Below are positions 9,893-19,243 of a stretch of 64,000 bases of DNA, one piece after another. Numbering within the stretch: position 1 is the stretch's first letter; each line of letters starts with the position of its first letter. The position numbers and the translations under genes are program-made. The notes below the pieces were generated by a model. It worked only from the letters and a program-made list of their open reading frames with translations. It ran no database searches and was not told where the DNA came from. The stretch spans positions 7,045,137 to 7,109,136 of the forward strand of contig CM030933.1 of assembly GCA_018136815.1 (NCBI GenBank), given 5' to 3'. The DNA comes from Isochrysis galbana. Lineage: Eukaryota; Haptophyta; Isochrysidales; Isochrysidaceae.

Positions 9893-11295
9893 CCTTTTAA
9901 TAGTCTCACCGCACACGCGGCCGTGGACCCTCTACTTTCTACTCACGTAGGAAACTTTCTACACCCCCACTTCCCCGGCCCTTCTCCCCCCGCCATAAGG
10001 CGACTCGGCTTCAGCCCGTCAGCACCTCTGAAGTCGTCTCCTCCGCCGCGCCTGCCGCCTCCAGCAACGGTGACGTAGCGAGCGCCGAGGAAACACGACG
10101 CTACTACCCCCCGGCACGATGGGAGAATGGATATAAAGGACCCAAGCACTTGGAATACCCACTGGCCGACGAGTACGCCATACAAAAAGGAAGAATTGCG
10201 CTCGATGCGATCACGGTCTCCGACATCACAAAAGCCGAGCTCAAGGCAGCACGGCGCAACGACCCTCAAGCGACCAGAACAGCATGGGAGAAACGCCTAG
10301 ACATCTCGAAAGAGGACTGGAAACACATAGCCAGGCTGTACACCCTGCCGTTGCTAAAACACACGGACAAGCACCCTCACTTCAAACACATTACCCACAG
10401 GAGAATAGGTACCAGAAACAGATTCTCGACAAGCACAACGAACAAATGCAGGATGTGCAACCGATATCAAGAGGACTCATGCCACCTAGCGTGGTGCCCG
10501 GCGACAAAAAAAATCTTCGACACCATAGACGCGATTGCCAACTACACCCCGGAACAGAACAGGACCCGCAAGCAGAAAACTAAAGACAGATTGTTCGCAT
10601 ACCCAAACGCGAACACCCCTGACAGTTTGAAAACCCTCTACATAATAGCCTGGAAGTACATAATAAGGGACTTCTACAGGGTGGAATTCGAATCATATGA
10701 ATATCACTACATACCTGGTTTAGAATCCACGCTAATAAGATTCACTACCCTGGTGAGGGGCCGTACCCCGTCGAACACTTACCGTCCAATGCGCACTCGC
10801 ACGGCGGCCCAGGGTAGAAAACCTAAAATTAAAAAACCAGCGGAGCTCAGCACCCCTATATTTACAGAAGACGCCAAAGGAAGACTAAAGATAAGCGACA
10901 ACCTCGGCCTAGTGGCGAAAGCGATCGGCCTTGCCGAGAGGCTCGAATAAGCGCCTAAGTCGAGACACATCCCCTCCCCCCCGTTTCAAGAGAACGCTCA
11001 CGTAAAGGAGCACTCCACGAGAGAGTGATACCCCATTAACAACACAAAACCCTCACAACATCAATCAGCAAGAAACGGGCCACATAGAGGCACAGGAGGA
11101 AGGCGAGAAAAGTCCACTGTGGGCCGGTGCACCCCGCCCGCCCCAGCCCCCCCCACAACCTGGGCCCCTATGTAGAGCACGAGGGGAGTTGCCGCAAGGC
11201 GGGAAGTGAGGGAGAGGAAGGGATCTGGGCGTGGCTACAATAGCTAACCCAGTAGCCGCACGCGTGGCGCGAATATTAAAAGGTTTTTTTTTTGT
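9893..11295 (+). mobile_element. SINE-like 3' end (minus) followed by a LINE 3' part (plus)
   Basis: At 9893-10010 the minus-strand tail (CTTTTAATAGTCTCACCGCA on plus) and the CCCCCGCCATAAGGCG block of the SINE-like family appear. From about 10120 a plus-strand LINE ORF2 C-terminus runs to 10950, then about 340 bases of 3' UTR with the family blocks (CGGTGCACCCCGCCC, GAGCACGAGGGG, GCCGCAAGGCGGG) ending in GCGCGAATATTAAAAGG plus a T run at 11295. Upstream LINE sequence is missing, as expected for 5' truncation. Confidence 0.75.
10120..10950 (+). CDS. LINE ORF2 C-terminal domain with zinc knuckle (5'-truncated)
   Basis: Open frame of about 270 residues with no natural start; an internal ATG is at 10150. 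Near the middle is CRMCNRYQEDSCHLAWC, a C-x2-C...H...C knuckle of the kind that follows the reverse transcriptase in L1-like and other LINEs. Then come KDRLFAYPNANTPDSLKTL, YIIRDFYRVEF, and the terminal QGRKPKIKKPAELSTPIF block ending GLAERLE. The same blocks recur at 1.9, 2.7, 46.4 and 59.8 kb. This is the best preserved C-terminus of the family in the window, but without RT or endonuclease it cannot act alone. Confidence 0.8.
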   Translation, partial: WENGYKGPKHLEYPLADEYAIQKGRIALDAITVSDITKAELKAARRNDPQATRTAWEKRLDISKEDWKHIARLYTLPLLKHTDKHPHFKHITHRRIGTRNRFSTSTTNKCRMCNRYQEDSCHLAWCPATKKIFDTIDAIANYTPEQNRTRKQKTKDRLFAYPNANTPDSLKTLYIIAWKYIIRDFYRVEFESYEYHYIPGLESTLIRFTTLVRGRTPSNTYRPMRTRTAAQGRKPKIKKPAELSTPIFTEDAKGRLKISDNLGLVAKAIGLAERLE

Positions 11296-11440
11296 TCATT
11301 GAGACCGCCAGTAAGCACTCTCAAGAATATGCCGGCAAATTTATTCGTGAACTTTCTAATCTAAACAAAGAATACAAGGACGTAATCGATAAAGCTTACG
11401 AAGAATATGAGGCAATACGGAGGAAACGGGGCAACACCTC
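11296..11440 (+). pseudogene. AT-rich ORF fragment, Lys/Glu-rich helix
   Basis: The open frame reads ETASKHSQEYAGKFIRELSN, then NLNKEYKDVIDKAYEEYEA and a short end at TGA (11443). It is AT-rich with charged helical composition, unlike the GC-rich host genes but like the ORF at 9610-9887 on the other side of the LINE insertion. It could be another part of the same foreign or old gene. No start codon and no family recognised. Confidence 0.3.
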
Positions 11441-12352
11441 TTGAAGGGCGTGTCTCAACTAAGTTTATACTTGGTTCGCCCATGGGGGGGCACGAGCCCC
11501 CCCCTCTCTCCACTCCTCCCCTGCCATGGGGGAGGAACCACCCGCTCTCCTGGCACGCCTGATGGCCTGCCAGGAGCACACTGCCCTGCTGACCCATCCC
11601 TCTCCCCACAGGCACGCCTGACTCGCCCGCCCTGGCCCGTCGTGGCCTGCCCATCCCTCTGACCAACCCCTCCTCCCCCTGGGCCCCCCTGATCAAGACC
11701 CCCCAGCCAGCTCCAGTCGACTGGCAGGGGCTCGAGAGCCAGCGAGGGAGAGGCAGGAGGGGCCAGGGCCATGGCCCAGCCTCACCTGCCCCTTGAGCTG
11801 CGCTCCCAGGCCCCTGCCGGCCTCCTGGGGACCTGAAGAGGGGCCGCAGGCGCGCGCCATGGGCCCCCGCCGCAGGGAAGAGAGGAGGAAGAGGGAAGAG
11901 GGAGGGGAGGGGAGAGTGGCAGCTCTCCCCTCCGGCGTTTACGTGTCTTCTCGCCCCGTTTGGGTAAGAGAAGACGGGGGCGCCAGAGCCAGGAGGGAAG
12001 GGCCGCGGCTCGCCGCGGCCACTCGCTTAGGCGAGGAGTGATTAGCGCTTCTGGCTTCTGGGCTCCTTTTCACGAGTGCCCCCCCCCCCCTGCGTTGTTT
12101 TTACCCGAAAGGGGTTTTCCCCCAGCGTGGACTCGAGGAGAGGACGTGCTGGGGTGCGCGGGGTCGGTGCGTGCACTGGGGGGAGGACAAATATCGAGGG
12201 GAGGGGGCAGTGCCCCCTCCCCCCGGTAGCATTCGGACACCTGGCTCGTCAGGCATGGCGGGATTCCGGGACGGAAATGTTGTGTCCAATTAGCTAGTGG
12301 GGTTGGCTAGGATATAACATTAATTGGTTTATTTATTTGAAGGGCGTGTCTC
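11441..12352 (+). mobile_element. Full-length hairpin-headed non-autonomous retroposon with 16-bp target duplication
   Basis: The exact 16-bp sequence TTGAAGGGCGTGTCTC occurs at 11441-11456 and 12337-12352, flanking an 880-bp element (11457-12336). The element begins with the hairpin (AACTAAGT-TTAT-ACTTGGTT) and CGCCCATGG, the head shared with the LINE 5' end. Its body is G/C-rich, and it ends with GGTTGGCTAGGATATAACATTA and TA-rich bases. The last third (11870-12330) recurs at 59284-59672, and the terminal part at 37920-38036. A long target duplication indicates retroposition. It encodes no recognisable protein. Confidence 0.8.
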
Positions 12353-12727
12353 CGCGAAAGAGCGGACACCGCCGCCTGCAAGTATATGAGACGTCCCCGT
12401 CGGAGAGCACCCCCCTCGCTCGTCAGATATTTTTTGGGGCGGGCGCGTGGAGAGAGAGAGAGGCATGACCTCTCCTTCGGGGTGCTCGCGGGGGGGCTCA
12501 TGGTAGGGTGAGACTCCCCGCGGGAGGGGAAGAACGGAGGGAAAGGAGACCAAATGAAGGCAAGCCGCCTCGGATCGCGACCTGGTGATGAGTGCTCCGC
12601 ACATGCACTTGCCAGATGGCATGGCATGAGGATGACCAGCGGGCCGGCGGGCCTCCTAGAGGGGAGTTGGAGCCCGGGGGGAGGGCACGAGGCGCCTCCC
12701 CCATGTGAACTAAGTATAAACTTAGTT
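12353..12727 (-). mobile_element. Hairpin-headed retroposon copy, minus orientation, incomplete
   Basis: The hairpin AACTAAGT-ATAA-ACTTAGTT lies at 12708-12727 and defines the element's head; the body extends to lower coordinates. Its GGCGCCTCCCCCATG segment replaces the usual CGCCCATGG. The distal end is not clear because it abuts the right target duplication of the preceding element. Confidence 0.55.
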
Positions 12728-13071
12728 TAAGAATTTTAGCATTACACCTACCAAAATAGGGACGATGCGAGAATGCAGCGCGGCCGAAGCATAGCATGGC
12801 CGCCAAGAGCCATGTCAGCGAATGCGCGAGGCACAGCTCACCCCACCACGCCTTGCCGCCAAAGGCGTTCGTCGAGCGGCCGCATTCGTCCAGCACCTGG
12901 CAAATTCATCAAGTGGAACCTAACATTGAGCATCCCGTGAGCTTCGCAAGCCACCATTTTGGAGCCTTACTTGTTGACAACGGCTGTAATCATTATAAAA
13001 TCACGGGTCCAGCCTCAATCCGTGGCGAAGAAAATGGCAGGCGGAGGCGAGAATGGCATCCGCAATCCTTG
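12728..13071. other. Region 3' of the Tudor-like gene
   Basis: No certain feature. Minus-strand frames such as FHLMNLPGAGRMRPLDERLW (around 12900-12830) look coding-like and could be a further exon of the 13072-13896 gene through an acceptor near 12918, but competing frames are equally open. I leave it unassigned. Confidence 0.25.
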
Positions 13072-13896
13072 CTATCCAGTGGAGTTTGACACGTTAGCAA
13101 TAGTTCCTTTAAGTGCTCTACACTTCTTGCAGCTGTCGAGCCGGAATTTGAATCCTCCTAACTCGCCCAAATCGCCCGACGGCCACATCAATTTGACTAT
13201 GTGTTGGCAGCCTGGCAGCTTGGCCTTAACAATAGTTCCAGGCTCCAAGGTTGCTGGAGCACCCGTGATTGTCTCCAGAACAAATTTTCGCGAGAGGCGG
13301 TACCACCCTCGTTGTGGCATATGCTCACACACTGCAAGTGGGCCCTCGTGTCGAGCACTCGGTCCTGTGACCAATTTCGCAGCGTGGGCTGAGCTTGGCC
13401 GACTCTCATCACTTGGCCTTTTTAACGGGGGAGGAGGCGTTATCTGTCGGGGATCTGGCGGAGGAGCAGAGAGAATCTTTTCACAGACACCTTGCGGAAA
13501 AGTCCGTGCCGCCCTTGAAGGGGGCAAATCCATGGCGCTTTCCTCTTGGGAAGCCCTGCGCTTGCGTGCTCGCCCCTGCCTCAGCTCAAACTGGTGTAGC
13601 CCCGGATGGTTGTTGACAAGGATGCATCCATACGTACCGCACATGGGCGGCGGGTCAGCCGGCACGGCTGGTTGGCCGTCAAGCAAGCGGATGTACTTAG
13701 GGAGGACGCGCGGCTCAAAGTCGCCGTCTTCGTACTCGACGTCGCACCGCTGATCATCGTGAATCTTCACGATGAAGCCCGTGAACCAGCTCGTGCCCGC
13801 GACGCCAAGTGTCGAGGCACCGAAGCGCGCACGCACCGCGTCGCCCACTTGGAGGGAGTGCGCAGTCATCAGTCCAGCTCCACTCTCCTTTTTCAT
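13072..13896 (-). CDS. Tudor/Agenet-like domain protein
   Basis: Frame of 274 residues starting at the ATG at 13896 (MKKESGAGLM; an alternative ATG at 13869 gives MTAHSLQVGD). Residues 17-72 form a Tudor/Agenet/SGF29-like fold: VGDAVRARFG, then WFTGFIVKIHDDQRCDVEYE and DGDFEPRVLPKYIRLL. Such domains read methylated histone tails or act as protein scaffolds. MCGTYGCILVNNHPGLHQFE follows, with paired Cys and His. The middle is basic and Pro-rich. The end has CEHMPQRGWY and CKKCRALKGTIAN, possibly a metal-binding pair. A longer 3' end through a downstream exon is possible. The promoter side leads straight into a long CT microsatellite. Confidence 0.65.
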   Translation of the reverse strand: MKKESGAGLMTAHSLQVGDAVRARFGASTLGVAGTSWFTGFIVKIHDDQRCDVEYEDGDFEPRVLPKYIRLLDGQPAVPADPPPMCGTYGCILVNNHPGLHQFELRQGRARKRRASQEESAMDLPPSRAARTFPQGVCEKILSAPPPDPRQITPPPPLKRPSDESRPSSAHAAKLVTGPSARHEGPLAVCEHMPQRGWYRLSRKFVLETITGAPATLEPGTIVKAKLPGCQHIVKLMWPSGDLGELGGFKFRLDSCKKCRALKGTIANVSNSTG

Positions 13897-13974
13897 TCAC
13901 GGGACACCGCTCTCTCCCTTGTTTGTTTTCTGATCTCACTGCGGTGAATCGCTGCCCCTTTCCTCCGGCCAGCG

Positions 13975-14390
13975 CGGGCTCCTCTCTCTCTCCCTCTCCC
14001 TCCCTCCCTCCCTCCCTCCCTCCCTCCCTCCCTCCCTCCCTCTCTCTCTCTCTCTCTCTCTCCCCCCCCCCCCCCCTTCTCCTCTCTCTCTCTCCCCCCC
14101 CCCCCCCCCCCCCCCTCTCTGTCTCCTCTCTACCTCTGTCTCCTCTCTCCCTCTCACCTCTGTCTCCGTCGTCCCCTCTCCCTCCCTCCCTCTCTCCCTC
14201 TCTCCTCTCTCTCCTCTCCCTCCTCTCTCTCTCTCTCCTCTCCCTGTCTCTCCCTCTCTCTTCTCTTCTCTACTCATCTCTTCCCTCTCCTGTCTCTCCT
14301 CTCTCTCGCTTGCTCGCTCGCCCTCCCTTGTCTCCCTCCCCCTCTTTCCCTTCTCCCTCTCCCTCCAACCCTCCCTCTCTCGACAAGAAC
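13975..14390. repeat. Long CT/CCCT microsatellite with C runs
   Basis: About 400 bases consisting almost wholly of C and T on plus: (CCCT)n at 13985-14040, (CT)n to 14060, C runs near 14061-14075 and 14097-14115, then mixed CT to 14390. It sits immediately upstream of the Tudor-like gene (minus strand). Long frames on either strand here are compositional. Confidence 0.9.
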
Positions 14391-14469
14391 ACCTCGGTGA
14401 ATCTTAGAGGAGTCTTCTCCTCAGCGCACCACCTTTCACCCTGCTTTATTTTATAAATAGGCCTCACTC

Positions 14470-15184
14470 GTACTCATGATATTAGTGTTCGTTGTCCGAA
14501 CCGCAATTCAGTCAACTGGCTCCTTCGTTTCAGAGAGCGCAGAGAGAGGGTGCATTGAACGGCTCCGTCTGCTGCTCGCCGCCCCTGCTTCACGTGAACA
14601 CGTGTGTGCCCTCCCTCTTCTCGGGGTACCTAGAGCCTGAGAGTATCTGGGACCCATTATAGGCTGCTTTGGTGATAAGATAGTACGCCGGCTCCACTCC
14701 GACAAACAAATCTGACTGAGCATTAGTACCACTACTCTCACTAGCCCGGTACTAACACGACAGCCCTCAGCGCACCTGCCCGTACACCTTGGCGCGTGCT
14801 GTTGACACAGATACATACACCTATGCACCCCTCCAAATCTCCCCCCTCGCATGCCCCCGGCTCCCATTCTAACTCCCCACAAGTTAAAATGAGGGAAAAC
14901 CCATTGAGGCGGACCGACCTACGTCGGGCGACTCTCCGGGAAAAAGCTACCGGGGGGGCGGGGGGGAGGAACCTCTCGTCAAAGAAGAAGAACGGCCCTT
15001 ACCAGCTCACGCCGCGAGCGGTTCTCGAGAAATAAAAGCAACTGCGCCCCGAAGATACCTGCCACAGGTGTATCCCAAGACGTCTTGAGCCGCTCCCTTC
15101 CCATCTATCTCCCTCCTGTCGCCAGCCGCCCCCCTCCGCCCGTTTGCTAATGCAAACGGGTCTCGTTTCTCACCACACTCCATC
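14470..15184. repeat. Dispersed repeats: 14548-14700 and 14715-14873
   Basis: The block at 14548-14700 (GGCTCCGTCTGCTGCTCGCC, GGGGTACCTAGAGCCTGAG, TATAGGCTGCTTTGGTG) recurs at 18165-18325, and part recurs inverted at 15797-15835. The block at 14715-14873 (GACTGAGCATTAGTACCACT through CCCGGCTCCCATTCTAAC) recurs almost unchanged at 59030-59185. No protein signature was seen. The rest to 15184 is unassigned. Confidence 0.65.
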
Positions 15185-15660
15185 GGGGGGGGGGTGCAAA
15201 TCCCCCCCTCTCCCTCGTTCCATTCTCTTCCGCCCCGGTCCCTGCGGCGCGTCGCCATGCGGCGCGCCACGGCCTGCTCTCAGAGGTCCTTTAGGGGCGC
15301 CCAGAGGGCCAGCAGAGGTAGCTCAGGGGGCAGTGGAGGCTGGGGCTCAGCCCCTGGCCCCCCCTGCCTCTCCCTCGCTCGCCTCGCTGGCCTTGGGTGC
15401 CGCCCTGAGTCCCCTGTCTGCCTGGCGACCAGGGATGGGGGGGGGAGTCAGTACGAGAGCTGGCCCATGCGGGCCTGGGAGTGCGGCTCGCGGCTCGCGG
15501 CCCGCGCCCACTAGGGGTCTGGGCCAGAATGATGATTGCCCAGCCCTTGCCAGAGGGCAGGGGCTGAGGTTGAATGTACGGGCCCACCCTGGGGGGTGTC
15601 CGCGATGGAGAGAGGGGGGCGCGAGGCCCCCATTGACCCCCACTTATAAAAGTAGGTTGC
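15185..15660 (-). mobile_element. Hairpin-headed retroposon copy
   Basis: The head hairpin is at 15639-15656 (on plus CCCACTT-ATAA-AAGTAGG), so the element points minus. About 295 bases of the body (15366-15660) recur at 17726-18017 with a second hairpin. The inner stem pairs ACTT with AAGT, unlike the AAGT/ACTT of most other copies, yet still pairs. Confidence 0.65.
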
Positions 15661-15884
15661 CGGCTCCGCTCCGAGAAAGCAAGGGGGGCGAAAGGGTGGT
15701 GGTGGTGGTGGGTGAGCTTTTAGGCTTTTAGCGTTGTGTGTGTGAGAGAGGAAGAGCTTGGGCGGTGCAGGGCGCGCGCGGCGGAGGAGGGGCACACACG
15801 TTTTCACGTGAAGCAGGGGCGGCGAGCAGGGGCTATCGGCGTCCCCCCCCCCCGGGGGGGGGTCGGGTACGTACAAAGGCGAGA

Positions 15885-16063
15885 AGCGCTCAATCACCAT
15901 CACCCACCGCATGGAAAAGCGTTCAATCACCATCAGCCTACACGTGGAACGCGTTCAATCACCATCACCCCCACCGCATGGAAAAGCGTTCAATCACCAT
16001 CAGCCTACACGTGGAACGCGTTCAATCGCCATCACCCCCACCGCATGGAAAAGCGTTCAATCG
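15885..16063. repeat. Tandem repeat of about 65 bp
   Basis: Alternating blocks GCGTTCAATCACCATCA-CCCCCACCGCATGGAAAA and GCGTTCAATCACCATCAGCC-TACACGTGGAAC repeat about two and a half times. The second half keeps the pattern with AATCGCC replacing AATCACC. Spacers are not unique, so this is not a CRISPR. Confidence 0.85.
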
Positions 16064-16148
16064 CGGAGGATCGTGGGGATCATGAGGGTAGCGCTATCCA
16101 ACCCACTCGTTTGGCAAGAGGACTGATGCATCCCGCTCGAGTTGGTGC

Positions 16149-16647
16149 GTGACACAAAAATATGTACGATACTATTATACGATACTATTATACATGTCCA
16201 GCACTAGCGATGTTGACATAAATTACTCAACAGTACTAAATCCGAACAATATCAAGAATATCCTTACGAGCACGGCATCCGACAATGGGGCGTGGCGGTA
16301 CGAAATTGATCGAGCTCTGAATAACAACAAGGAGAAGGAGCTGTACGAACAATTCGTGAATAAGCTTGATGATGACCAATACATATACATACGGCAAGTT
16401 CATAAGGGCATACATATCATTCAGGCGTTTCGATAGAGGGTATGTTAATTACGATCAGCTCACGCAAATTGCCGAGAAAGAGGGGTTAAAACATCAGATG
16501 AAGAACATTCAGAATCCAAATGAACATGATTTGAATACGATTATGATAGATAAAAATTTCAAGAACGATGTAACTACATTGGTGCAGAGGGTGTTGTCAG
16601 TATCGCGTAAGTTGTATGAAAAAAAGATGCGAAACCCCCCACGCTAG
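16149..16647 (+). pseudogene. AT-rich frameshifted ORF of unknown, possibly viral, origin
   Basis: Much lower GC than the flanks. One frame from 16149 (or the ATG at 16197, MSSTSDVDINYS) runs to 16436. A second frame, open from 16366 to TAG at 16647, continues with YVNYDQLTQIAEKEGLKHQM, then Asn/Lys-rich sequence and VSRKLYEKKMRN. The first is coding-like up to about LDDDQYIYI and the second from about FIRAYIS, so a single frameshift near 16385-16400 appears to split one protein of about 150 residues. Asn, Lys, Ile and Tyr richness resembles giant-virus or virophage proteins, but I recognise no family. Confidence 0.4.
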
Positions 16648-17170
16648 AAGGTCACGTTGACGTTATGTAAGAACACGGACCAAACCCGTTCCATCACCCT
16701 ATAGACGTGTAACGAAACCTGTATTCTGCATTTACGCGGTGCGCGCTCTGTGATCGGAGCGGCAGAACTCGAGCATCGATGGGGATGTATGCCGGTTGAA
16801 TCCCAAGAGTGTGTTCCACAGACGAGGTTTGGGGGTTCTCCACCCTCGACATCGGCAATGGGTCACACTGATTGGGCGACAAATGCTTGCAATCGACCCA
16901 TGTGCTCGATGCCATACCTCAGACAGAGGGAGGAGGGTCGGCAAGGTTTCTTCTGGACCAGGGTGTCTCCGCAGATGCTTGCGCAATTAGACGTGTAGCA
17001 GAGACTTGCGCAATTAGACGTGTAGCAGAGGAGCCCCATCGTCTCAATCATGTGTGTGTGTAAAAGTGACTTTCACGAGGGGACCTCTTCGGATGGATCA
17101 ACTCCCCCCAGTATGACTGAAATCTTGTTTGTGGGACGCCTAGGTGTTTCGTGACGGGTTTTATTCAAAA
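16648..17170. other. Unassigned stretch within the AT-richer island
   Basis: No coding frame convinces. A 26-base sequence (CTTGCGCAATTAGACGTGTA plus GCAGAG) is repeated directly at about 16979-17004 and 17007-17032. Confidence 0.4.
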
Positions 17171-17177
17171 TTCTGAA

Positions 17178-17396
17178 CTAACGACCTGACAGCTGACGGA
17201 GTAACATCCGCTCACTATAGTTGTGAGGCATTGGATTGACCAACCTCAGTGTGACGTTAGCTAGTGTATTTATGCGGTGTGACAATTGATTTGTCATATG
17301 AGTTTGAAGCTTCAAATTCTCTTCGAGAGCCTCTTGCCGCTTCGCAAGGGCGTCAAGTAACTTTCGCGAAAGTTGGACGTGAGGGGCCGCCCGCAT
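17178..17396 (-). CDS. Small helical protein of unknown family
   Basis: 72-residue frame on minus starting at an ATG (MRAAPHVQLSRKLL), ending LLRQLSGR. Residues 8-45 (LSRKLLDALAKRQEALEENL and onward) have heptad-like hydrophobic spacing, suggesting a coiled coil. Base composition is intermediate and codons are less GC-biased than in host genes. It lies in the same island as the AT-rich ORF at 16149 and may share its origin. It may equally be chance; no family is recognised. Confidence 0.3.
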   Translation of the reverse strand: MRAAPHVQLSRKLLDALAKRQEALEENLKLQTHMTNQLSHRINTLANVTLRLVNPMPHNYSERMLLRQLSGR

Positions 17397-17461
17397 AGCG
17401 TTTTGGTACCTTGATTAGGGCCCACCGAGACTCCCCGCCGTCCTCGGTGCCACAAAGCCCC

Positions 17462-17719
17462 ATGGACACCGATCGTGATGAGCTAGCGTGCATGCAAATG
17501 CTTCTCGCTGGATTTCAAGGGGATGTGTCATGGCACCAAGCCCAAGTGGTTGTGTGCGGGTGGCTGGAGGAAAGTGCGCTTTTAGAGTGGTTTTGTTTTT
17601 TTTGGTGCCCGCACACCGTTTTCGTACATAACGTTAAAAATATCCGATTCCCGACGAGTCTCACGAAAAGAAGATTTTCTCCACTCTCGCGACTACACAG
17701 CGACAGACAGCACACTTGA
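17462..17719 (+). CDS. Doubtful small ORF
   Basis: ATG at 17462 opens an 85-residue frame starting MDTDRDELACMQMLLAGFQG, then an aromatic and Cys-rich stretch (WFCFFWCPHTVF) and a basic end. The start is favourable, but the second half reads like non-coding sequence over a T run. No family recognised. Kept because the first 45 residues look coding. Confidence 0.2.
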   Translation: MDTDRDELACMQMLLAGFQGDVSWHQAQVVVCGWLEESALLEWFCFFWCPHTVFVHNVKNIRFPTSLTKRRFSPLSRLHSDRQHT

Positions 17720-17725
17720 AATTGT

Positions 17726-18017
17726 TGCCTCTCCCTCGCTCGCCTCGCTGGCCTTGGGTGCCGCCCTGAGGCCCCTGTCTGCCTGGCGACCAGGGATGGG
17801 GGGGGGAGTTAGTACGAGAGCAGGCCCATGTGGGCCTGGGAGTGCGGCTCGCGGCCCGCGCCCACTAGGGGTCTGGGCTGAATTGATGAGTGCCCTGCCC
17901 CTGCCAGAGGGAGAGGGCAGGGGCTGGGGTTGAATGTACGGGCCCACCCCGGGGGGTGTCCGCGATGGAAAGAGGGGGGCGCGAGGCCCCCATTGTCCCC
18001 CACTTATAAAGGTAGGT
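17726..18017 (-). mobile_element. Hairpin-headed retroposon copy, partial duplicate of 15366-15660
   Basis: Nearly the same sequence as 15366-15660 in the same orientation, ending in the hairpin CCCACTT-ATAA-AGGTAGG at 17999-18016, where the stem has one mismatch. The two copies bracket the 2-kb island with the AT-rich ORFs. Confidence 0.65.
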
Positions 18018-18660
18018 TCGTCGGGTACGTATCTCGTTAGAAAGTAAACTAGCCGAGCCCCTCCTCTCTGGACTCCTCTTCTTATCTCCGGACTCGTGCG
18101 CCCCCTCGCTACTCCGTCGCCGTTCACTAGCGCAAACTAAAGCCCATTGGCCGTTGGTCGTTGAACGGCTCCGTCTGCTGCTCGCCGCCCCGCCGCCCCT
18201 GCTTCACGTCAAAACGTGTGTGTGCCCTCTTCCTCTTCCTCTTCTCGGGGTACCTAGAGCCTGAGCCTGAGCCTGAGCGTATCTGAGACCAATTATAGGC
18301 TGCTTTGGTGCTAAGATAGTACGCCAATGCACTGGGCTAGTATCGCTTGCGTTAGTAGTACTAGACTAAGCCGCTCGGGCTTGGTGTCCCCCTCCCTATG
18401 CCTATGGGCACTTGACACGCAATACAGGGTACTTCCATAGAGGACTTTCCGGTAGTTTCCGTTTCCGGGGCGCGCTTGCTAGAAGTGCGCAGGCTGAACC
18501 CACTCGGGGATTGCGCTCTCCGCTCTCCAGGCTGGTGCTAGCTCCCGCCGCGATGTCGTGATAGTACCGGTACCGGGCTAGTGGCAGTAGGCTGGTACTA
18601 ACTCTTGCAGATGTTTTATTGTGCTCCACACACATTTAGATTTAGGGGTTAGGGGGGCGT
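18018..18660. repeat. Dispersed repeat 18165-18325 and unassigned flanks
   Basis: The block at 18165-18325 matches 14548-14700 with small indels, including a GAGCCT triplication near 18257-18276. Nothing coding seen in the rest. Confidence 0.5.
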
Positions 18661-18671
18661 AGAACGAACAC

Positions 18672-18850
18672 TTACAAAAAAACTTCTCTTAATATTCTCA
18701 CCACACGCGCGGCTTTGCGGAACTTGCTCGCAGCCACGCCCGCGTCCCTTCCCACTCCTTCCACCTGCCTTGCGGCTCCTCCCCTCGTGCACTACGTAAG
18801 GGCTCGGTGAACGGGGTTTGTAGGTGGCGGGCGGTGTGTCCCGGTCCCTA
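18672..18850 (-). mobile_element. LINE-type 3' tail
   Basis: On plus: an A run, CTTCTCTTAATATTCTCACC, then GCAGCCACGCCCGCGTCCCT, CACCTGCCTTGCGGCTCCTC and GGGCTCGGTGAACGGGG, the blocks of the LINE 3' UTR seen at 45976-46230. Body sequence is missing. Confidence 0.6.
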
Positions 18851-18914
18851 AGTCTCGTTATAATGCATTGAGCACGCCATACGGCTGTGCACCTAAGGGT
18901 TCTCCGTCGAGAGC

Positions 18915-19225
18915 ATGGTGGATGTGGCACGCACAGCAGCGACCAACAACTACCCATTGCAGCCATCCATCACGGTACGCACTGACGTTACAAGAAAGAA
19001 AGGCACAAAAGCTTTGAGCTGTGTGAGGGAACAGATCGGGATGTGAGAGGTCTGGCGCCCGCACATAACAACGAGAGCGAGCAGCTGCGCCGGTGGGCGC
19101 GCCTAGCGGCATCTCTACCGATGAACGTACGGCATCGGAGGTGGTTGCCTAGACTCGTGGCTTCGCACGGCCCAGAGCGCCGAGTAAACGTCGGCGCGCC
19201 GTTCGGCGGGTCAGCAATGTTCTAG
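18915..19225 (+). CDS. Possible small two-exon gene, unknown product
   Basis: ATG at 18915 opens MVDVARTAATNNYPLQPSIT, followed by a GTACGC donor at 18975. Joining to 19028 (acceptor GTGTGAG) keeps frame and gives a further 65 residues (GTDRDVRGLAPAHNNESEQL ... RVNVGAPFGGSAMF) to TAG at 19225, 85 in total. Without splicing, the first frame stops after 43 residues. The protein is Arg-rich with no recognised domain. It is convergent with the UBX gene, whose stop is at 19244. The acceptor is weak, so this is a tentative call. Confidence 0.3.
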
Positions 19226-19243
19226 GGACGCCAACTCTCTGAA

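Noticed and set aside
13809-14456. 215-codon plus frame through the CT tract
   Set aside because: Consists of Ser/Leu/Pro from the CT microsatellite; all frames are open there.
15885-16063. Possible CRISPR-like array
   Set aside because: Spacers are repeated, not unique, and the genome is eukaryotic.
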